Below, one piece after another: positions 59,258 to 64,000 of a DNA stretch of 64,000 bases. Position 1 is the stretch's first letter; each line of letters opens with the position of its first letter. Both the position numbers and the translations under genes were made by a program. The notes below the pieces were generated by a model that was not told the DNA's origin, made no database searches, and saw only the letters and a program-made list of their open reading frames with translations. Source of the DNA: DATLLN01 sp963797175 (GTDB lineage: Bacteria; Actinomycetota; Thermoleophilia; Gaiellales; JAICJC01); NCBI GenBank assembly GCA_963797175.1, contig CAWCOL010000008.1, positions 124,001 to 188,000 on the forward strand. The letters run 5' to 3'.

Positions 59258-59416
59258 CTAGCGGGGCCGGCGCTGCTTGGGGTCGATCACGTTGGCGGGC
59301 GCGGGGCCCTGCGGGTGGTCGGGGAGCACCTCGGCGGACGTCGCTGCAAGCCACGGCTCGACGTACTGCGTGTACACCTCGACCGGCATGAATGCCTGCC
59401 AGCTGGAGTTCATCAT
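59258..59416 (-). CDS. Small hypothetical protein (52 residues)
   Basis: A frame on the minus strand that begins ATGATG and encodes NSSWQAFMPVEVYTQYVEPW and then a Pro-rich acidic tail ending DPKQRRPR. The composition is that of an ordered short protein and its stop is three bases after the CorA stop. No good ribosome binding site is visible, and no family is known. It converges on CorA. Confidence 0.5.
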   Translation of the reverse strand: MMNSSWQAFMPVEVYTQYVEPWLAATSAEVLPDHPQGPAPANVIDPKQRRPR

Positions 59417-59456
59417 CCCGGAACGGTAGCTCCGGCCTCGGCTGGCTCGATTGGAT

Positions 59457-60206
59457 CTACGTGTCAGATGTGACGACGGTGGCGGCGATGCCGAGGGTGT
59501 CCAGCACCTCGCGGATCGTCCCGGCGGTGCAGGTGAAGATCGGCGTGTCGCGCTCGGTGTAGCGGCTCGCCTCGGTCTCCCGCAGCGTCATCATCAGATC
59601 GAGGAAGTCGCCGACGAAGTCGGTCTCGAACGCGACCACGAACTCCTGGTCGTCGATCCCGAACGAGTACGTGGTGTTGATCTTGACCGTCGGGAACTGG
59701 TGCCCGGCGGCGATGTGCTCGTTCATGATCCCCTGCCGCGCCGGCTTCGACAGCTGGTACCAGTCCCGGGTCTTGACCATCGGGTAGATCAGCAGGTACC
59801 GGGAGTCGGGGTTCCACATGATGCGCCCGCGCTTGTGCATCGAGCGGCCCTCGCCCTTGACGTACTGGGAGCGGCGGGTCATCGAGAGGTAGGCGTAGGG
59901 CGTCTCCAGATGCGCGCCCAGCGCCGTCGCGTGCAGGGCGGTCGCCAGCTCCTGGAAGTCCTCCAGCCGCTCCGACACCTTCCACAGCATCAGGTCGACG
60001 TCGGGGCGGATGCCGAACGTCGTGTAGGCGCGGATCGCGAACCGGTCCGCCCACTGCTCCACCACCGTCGCGAACTCGTCACGGGCGGCGTCACGCTCGG
60101 CCACGGGGAGCTCGCGGAACCGCCGGTCGAGCTTGTAGAACGAGAAGTGGACGAACTGCCGTTCTTCGCCCGAGCTGTTGTTGGGTGCGACGCCGTTCTC
60201 GCTCAT
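59457..60206 (-). CDS. hemQ: Coproheme decarboxylase HemQ (chlorite dismutase-like)
   Basis: A 249-residue actinobacterial HemQ. It has YVKGEGRSMHKRGRIMWNPD (catalytic Tyr in RRSQYVKG), the heme-binding His in GIMNEHIAAGHQF, and INTTYSFGIDDQEFVVAFETDF. It oxidatively decarboxylates coproheme III to heme b, the last step of the coproporphyrin pathway used by Gram-positive bacteria. It begins at ATG 60206 and stands alone. No distal Arg of true chlorite dismutase is needed or seen. Confidence 0.92.
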   Translation of the reverse strand: MSENGVAPNNSSGEERQFVHFSFYKLDRRFRELPVAERDAARDEFATVVEQWADRFAIRAYTTFGIRPDVDLMLWKVSERLEDFQELATALHATALGAHLETPYAYLSMTRRSQYVKGEGRSMHKRGRIMWNPDSRYLLIYPMVKTRDWYQLSKPARQGIMNEHIAAGHQFPTVKINTTYSFGIDDQEFVVAFETDFVGDFLDLMMTLRETEASRYTERDTPIFTCTAGTIREVLDTLGIAATVVTSDT

Positions 60207-60285
60207 CGGCAGCGATCGTAGCAGCGCACTTGTCACGGTCCCGGCACGCCTCCGGTCTTGTTCCGTGACGGGCGCCCGGCCGACC

Positions 60286-60618
60286 ATGGGCCCCGTGAAC
60301 CGAGCCCGCGGACAGGCGAGCGTGGAGACGGCGATCCTGCTGCCGGTGGTGCTGGCGCTGGGCGCCGCAGCGTGGCAGGGCGTGCTGATCGGCTGGACCG
60401 CCGTCGAGTCGCAGGACGCCGCCCGCCAGGCCGCGCGGGCGGCGCTCGGCCGCGAGCCGGTCGGCCCGGCCGCGAAGGCCGCGTTGCCCTCCTCGATGCG
60501 GGCCGGATTGGAGGTGGAGCGCGGCGGCGGGCGGGTCACCGTGCACGTGCGCGTGCCGTCGGTGCTACCCGGCGTCGCTCCCGTGATCGAGGCGTCCGCG
60601 CCGGTGGTGGCGGGGTGA
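60286..60618 (+). CDS. TadE-like pilus/pseudopilin protein
   Basis: A 110-residue membrane protein. The TadE/TadG start is clear: RGQASVETAILLPVVLALG, in which a Glu-bearing start of the hydrophobic helix is typical. The rest is an extracytoplasmic domain. I start at ATG 60286; a GTG at 60295 is an alternative. It overlaps the next gene (GTGA). Such proteins are minor pseudopilins of Tad (Flp) pili. Confidence 0.82.
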   Translation: MGPVNRARGQASVETAILLPVVLALGAAAWQGVLIGWTAVESQDAARQAARAALGREPVGPAAKAALPSSMRAGLEVERGGGRVTVHVRVPSVLPGVAPVIEASAPVVAG

Positions 60619-60905
60619 GGGAGCGCGGCCAGGCCAGCGTCGAGACCGTGTCCGCCGCGCTGCTGCTGACCCTGTGCGCGCTGGCCGTGGTGCAGCTGGT
60701 GCTGGTGTTCGCGGCCGCCGAGCGCGCGGGGAGGATCGCCGACCAGGCCGCCGTGCTCACCGCGGAGGGCCGCCCGCTCCCGCGCGGCCTCGCCGGCGAC
60801 GCCACCGTCCGGGTCGCCGGCGGTGTGGTGCGGGTGACCGCGCCGGTGCCGATGCTGCCCGGGCTGCCGCCGTTCCACATCACCCGCAGGGTGCGGCTGC
60901 CGTGA
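60615..60905 (+). CDS. Second TadE-like pseudopilin
   Basis: A 96-residue protein that repeats the pattern of the previous gene: RERGQASVETVSAALLLTLCALAVVQ, then a beta-rich outer domain. The GTG at 60615 overlaps the upstream stop and its own stop overlaps the next start (both GTGA). With the next gene it forms a three-gene operon. No Tad ATPase or prepilin peptidase is in the window. Confidence 0.8.
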   Translation: MRERGQASVETVSAALLLTLCALAVVQLVLVFAAAERAGRIADQAAVLTAEGRPLPRGLAGDATVRVAGGVVRVTAPVPMLPGLPPFHITRRVRLP

Positions 60906-62746
60906 GGGACGAGCGCGGGCAGGTGATGCCGGTCGTCGTGGCGCTCGTCCTGCTGCTGGCCGCCGGCGGAGCGCTGCTGGCGCACCTCGCACGCATCGGC
61001 GACAGCGGCGGGCGCGTGCAGACGGCCGCCGACGTCGCGGCGATCGCCGCGGCCCGTGCGCTTGGCGCTGATCCCTCGGCCCCCGCCGGCGAGCTTCGGG
61101 CAGCGGCCGCCCGCGCCGCAGCGGACAACGGTGCCGCGCTGGTATCGCTCGACGAGCTCGGGCGCGGCGGCCTGCCGGCGGGCGTCCGGGTCGTCGTCAC
61201 CATCGGCGAGGGCGGCGACCGGGTACGGCTGACGGCGCTGGCGGGCGTCAGCTTCACGGCCGCGCTGCCCTCGGGCGGCTTCCGGCCAATCGACCTGCAC
61301 GGCCTGACCGGCCGCTCGGCGGTCGTCGCGGCCGCGGCGGCGCAGATCGGCTGGCCGTACGTCTGGGGCGGCGAGAGCCGCGCCGAGGGCGGGTTCGACT
61401 GCTCCGGTCTGGTGGACTTCGCCTACGCCGCGGCCGGCGTCCACCTGCCCGGGCGGCCGACCGCCGCCGAGCTGTGGAACATGGGGCGCCCGATCGCGCC
61501 GGAGCAGCTCGCCCCCGGCGACCTCGTCTTCGAGGGTGCCGCGTCAGGCGCCCCGTACCACGTCGGCATCTACGCCGGCGAGGGCGCCGTCATCGTGGCG
61601 CCGCACACCGGCGCCCAGGTGCGGTTCGAGGCGCTGGCGGCCGGTGGCTGGGACGGGTTCGCCGCGCTGGGTGCGCCGGTCGCCGGCGCGCCGGTCGACG
61701 ATCCCGTCCTGCGCGCGGCGCGCGACGGCCAGGTGCCCGCGCACGTGCTGGCCGCCGAGCTGCGGCTCGGGCTCGTGACCGACCCGGTCGCCGCCGCCCG
61801 CGCGCTGGCGGCTGCGATGGCGGCGCACCCGTCGAACCTCGCGGACGCCCTGGCCATGCAGCTCGGTGACCGGTCGGCTGCGGCGCTGGTACTGCGGGAC
61901 GGGTCCGGCCCAGCGGTCGGCCTCGCAGCGGACGTGCGACTGCTGCCCCGCGCAGGGCCGGGTGCCGCCGGCCTGTCCAAGCTCTCCGGGCCGCCGCTGG
62001 GCGCGCCCAGGTCCGCCGCGGACGTCGCCGCGGCCAGGGCGGCCGCGGGCGGGGCGTCGTGGAGCAGTCGGGTGGGCACGGTGCTGACCGTCGGTGGGAT
62101 CGCGGCCGAGGCGATCGGCGAGCGCGGGAGCGCGGTCGGCGTGCAGGCGCTCGCCGGCGTCAGCCACCTCGGCCGGTTCGGCCTGACGGTGCTCTCGACC
62201 GTGCTGCCCGGGAACGAGGGCGAGCTGGCGGGGTTCGCCGGGTCGGTCTGGGACGCGGTCGACGGCTTTGCGGGCGCGTACGCCGAGTGGGGCGGCGCCG
62301 GCCTGGCGCTGGGCCGCTGGGGGCTGCTGGCCGCGCGGCTGAACGTGGTCGGCGGTGCCCTCTCGACTGGCGTCTTCGGCTACCAGGCGCTGACCGCGGC
62401 CCGGCGGCGCGACCGGATCGGCTACGGCCTGGAGGCGGTCGGCTCGGGAGTGGCAACCGCGGGGCTGCTCACGGCCGGCTCGGGACTGGTGCCGCTGCTC
62501 GCCGTGGGCGCGGTCGCGGTGCCGCCTGTGGGCCTGGCGGCGATCGGGGTCGGGGCGACGCTGATCTGCGCCGGCTACCTCTACCGGCACCCGGAGTGGT
62601 GCCGCGCGGCGCTCCGTATCGGCGGGCGTGCGCTCGACCTCACCTGGGAGGCCGAGACGGCGCCGATCCGGGTCGCGGCGTCGCTGGGCCGCTCCACGGT
62701 GGGAGCGGCCCGTTCGGTGATCGACGCGATTCCGACGCCCTGGTAG
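60902..62746 (+). CDS. TadG-like N-terminus fused to an NlpC/P60 peptidoglycan hydrolase and a C-terminal hydrophobic region
   Basis: A 614-residue fusion. Residues 1-125 start RDERGQVMPVVVALVLLLAAGG, the TadG/TadE hydrophobic start with a Gly-Gln-Val motif, followed by an outer domain. Residues 130-260 are NlpC/P60: catalytic Cys in GGFDCSGLVDFAY, His in PYHVGIYAG, third polar residue in VAPHTGAQV. Then come a helical Ala/Asp/Leu-rich linker (about 270-390) and a C-terminal half with several hydrophobic helices (about 400-590), ending AIPTPW. This design is unusual. It could act on the wall where a pilus crosses it, or belong to a secreted toxin-like system. Confidence 0.85.
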   Translation: MRDERGQVMPVVVALVLLLAAGGALLAHLARIGDSGGRVQTAADVAAIAAARALGADPSAPAGELRAAAARAAADNGAALVSLDELGRGGLPAGVRVVVTIGEGGDRVRLTALAGVSFTAALPSGGFRPIDLHGLTGRSAVVAAAAAQIGWPYVWGGESRAEGGFDCSGLVDFAYAAAGVHLPGRPTAAELWNMGRPIAPEQLAPGDLVFEGAASGAPYHVGIYAGEGAVIVAPHTGAQVRFEALAAGGWDGFAALGAPVAGAPVDDPVLRAARDGQVPAHVLAAELRLGLVTDPVAAARALAAAMAAHPSNLADALAMQLGDRSAAALVLRDGSGPAVGLAADVRLLPRAGPGAAGLSKLSGPPLGAPRSAADVAAARAAAGGASWSSRVGTVLTVGGIAAEAIGERGSAVGVQALAGVSHLGRFGLTVLSTVLPGNEGELAGFAGSVWDAVDGFAGAYAEWGGAGLALGRWGLLAARLNVVGGALSTGVFGYQALTAARRRDRIGYGLEAVGSGVATAGLLTAGSGLVPLLAVGAVAVPPVGLAAIGVGATLICAGYLYRHPEWCRAALRIGGRALDLTWEAETAPIRVAASLGRSTVGAARSVIDAIPTPW

Positions 62747-62758
62747 GCGGCGCTAGGG

Positions 62759-63274
62759 CTAGGCGACCGCGGCGGCCGGAGCCACGACCTCGCTGAGCGA
62801 GCCGTGAGCGACGTCGTAGATGTAGCCCGAGACCTCGATCGAGGGGTCGAGGTGCGGGGTGGAGCGGATCCGCTCGACGTCGTCGCGGACGTTCTGCTCG
62901 AGGTCGCCGAACGGCAGGAAGTCGATGTCGGAGGCATCGCTGCCACGCTCGTCGGCGAGCTTGGCCCGCAGGTCGTCGTTGCTGAAGGTGAGCATCCCGC
63001 AGTCGGTGTGCTGGATGACGACGAACTCGCGCGTCCCCAGCAGGGTGGACGAGATGATCAGCGAGCGGATCGCATCGTCGGAGGCGCGGCCGCCGGCGTT
63101 GCGGATGATGTGTGCGTCGCCGATCTCGAGGCCCAGCACCTTGGCCGGATCGATGCGGGCGTCCATGCAGGTCAGCACCGCGACCTTGCGGGCCGGCGGC
63201 ATCGGCAGCTGGCCCTGGTCGTAGGAGGCGGCGAAGGCACGGTTGGATTCGAGCAGCTCGGGGAGCACGGGCAT
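62759..63274 (-). CDS. Beta-class carbonic anhydrase
   Basis: A 171-residue beta-carbonic anhydrase of the small actinobacterial type. Zinc ligands: Cys in LTCMDARID and the His and Cys in QHTDCGM. NAGGRASDDAIRS is the conserved active-site loop. It interconverts CO2 and bicarbonate. AAGGAGG precedes the ATG by six bases. A palindrome TTGGATCCAA (63292-63301) lies in the promoter region. It is divergent from uvrC. Confidence 0.92.
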   Translation of the reverse strand: MPVLPELLESNRAFAASYDQGQLPMPPARKVAVLTCMDARIDPAKVLGLEIGDAHIIRNAGGRASDDAIRSLIISSTLLGTREFVVIQHTDCGMLTFSNDDLRAKLADERGSDASDIDFLPFGDLEQNVRDDVERIRSTPHLDPSIEVSGYIYDVAHGSLSEVVAPAAAVA

Positions 63275-63358
63275 GGTGACCTCCTTGGAGTTTGGATCCA
63301 AGATAGCACTCCCGGATCGCGCGCCGAACGGCCCGGGGGCCGTCGCTACGATCACGCT

Positions 63359-64000
63359 ATGGCGGCGATCTCGGGCGAACGCAAGGAGCGGCTGACGGCG
63401 CGCCTGTCGACGCTGCCGGACACGCCCGGCGTGTACCTGTTTCGCGACGAGGCCGGCGACGTGCTCTACGTCGGCAAGGCGAAGTCGCTGCGCAAACGCG
63501 TGCAGTCGTACTTCCGCCGCGAGGCGTACCAGACGCTGAAGACCGCCGAGCTGGTGGAGCGGATCGACGACGTGGAGCTGCTCGCCGCCAGCACCGAGAA
63601 CGAGGCGCTGCTACTCGAGCAGAACATGATCAAGCGGCACCGGCCGCCGTTCAACATCCGCCTGCGCGACGACAAGTCGTACCCGTACATCGCCGTCACG
63701 GCGGGCGACGAGTACCCGCGGGTGATGTTCACGCGCGAGCGGCACCGCCGCGGCGTCCTCTACTTCGGCCCCTACTCGAGCGCCAAGAAGGTGCGCGAGA
63801 CGCTGGACGTGCTCAACCGCGTGTTCCCCTACCGGCCCTGCGAGGGGCCGACGCCGGGCCGGCGGTCGGGCGTTCCCTGCCTCGACTACCACATCGGCCG
63901 CTGCTGCGCCCCCTGCGTGGGCCTGGTGACGAAGGAGGAGTACGCCGAGATCGTGGACGGCGTGGTCGAGTTCCTCTCCGGTCGGGTGCGCCCGCTGGAG
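63359..64000 (+). CDS. uvrC: Excinuclease ABC subunit C, 5' part only
   Basis: The first 214 codons run off the window end. The GIY-YIG nuclease domain is present (PDTPGVYLFRDEAGDVLYVGKAKSL in parts), then TENEALLLEQNMIKRHRPPFN and RLRDDKSYPYI, both typical of UvrC. A Cys cluster (CLDYHIGRCCAPC) is also a hallmark. UvrC makes both incisions in nucleotide excision repair. ATG at 63359 was chosen as the first in-frame start; there is no clear ribosome binding site. Confidence 0.95.
   Translation, partial: MAAISGERKERLTARLSTLPDTPGVYLFRDEAGDVLYVGKAKSLRKRVQSYFRREAYQTLKTAELVERIDDVELLAASTENEALLLEQNMIKRHRPPFNIRLRDDKSYPYIAVTAGDEYPRVMFTRERHRRGVLYFGPYSSAKKVRETLDVLNRVFPYRPCEGPTPGRRSGVPCLDYHIGRCCAPCVGLVTKEEYAEIVDGVVEFLSGRVRPLE

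Noticed and set aside
1..64000. CRISPR arrays, prophage, IS elements or integrase-type islands
   Set aside because: No regularly spaced repeats, cas, phage structural, transposase or integrase genes were seen; the only repeats are the hairpins at 32.1-32.5 kb.

Overview
The window is very GC-rich and almost fully coding. It looks like an actinobacterial chromosome: an actinobacterial-type HemQ, a CsoR/CopA copper pair, many GTG starts, many GTGA/ATGA/TGATG gene overlaps, and Tad-like pilus proteins. A deep lineage such as Thermoleophilia (Gaiellales or Solirubrobacterales) is my guess; no rRNA or marker phylogeny was available. I saw no phage, insertion sequence or CRISPR array.

Layout. 0-11.7 kb: a paired PH-domain locus, a PadR regulator, a secreted repeat protein, an isochorismatase/amidinohydrolase pair, a secreted M28 peptidase, a membrane phosphoesterase, a DksA-like protein without zinc cysteines and a GGDEF protein. 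11.8-15.5 kb: a four-gene signalling operon (UBP zinc finger, receiver-thioredoxin-reductase fusion, cNMP-domain histidine kinase, cupin). 16-19.6 kb: cation exchanger, csoR and copA around a copper-type operator. 19.6-32 kb: a PAS histidine kinase, ftsH, a maleylacetate-reductase-like enzyme, an esterase, two TetR/efflux pairs and an SGNH/MBOAT acylation pair. 32.1-32.5 kb: a gene-free cluster of hairpin repeats. 33-35.6 kb: an acetyltransferase, an iron alcohol dehydrogenase, infA and a cold-shock gene.

35.7-53 kb is the most interesting part. A ten-gene minus-strand operon with overlapping ends encodes a Rieske ferredoxin, two P450s, a glutamine-synthetase-like ligase, aldehyde dehydrogenase, SDR, acetoacetate-decarboxylase-like protein, HpaB-type monooxygenase, extradiol dioxygenase and FAH hydrolase. 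A divergent unit carries a CMD-family protein and a second FAH enzyme. Next come a GntR regulator and an amino-acid/polyamine permease, then a class III aminotransferase and a PuuD-like hydrolase. A shared TTGSATACA motif in three promoters suggests one regulon. Together they look like a catabolic system for an aromatic, possibly nitrogen-bearing, compound. Its substrate is unknown.

53-64 kb: a MarR regulator, a secreted cupredoxin-like protein, tRNA-Leu(CAG), a CoA-transferase, a Bcp peroxiredoxin, small membrane proteins, CorA, HemQ, a TadE/TadE/NlpC-P60 fusion operon, carbonic anhydrase and the start of uvrC.

Caution: between about 21.2 and 56.8 kb at least 24 single-base frameshifts (21 apparent insertions) break or garble twelve genes that otherwise look intact. 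I read these as probable sequence errors, not decay. Frameshifted genes are given as single loci.
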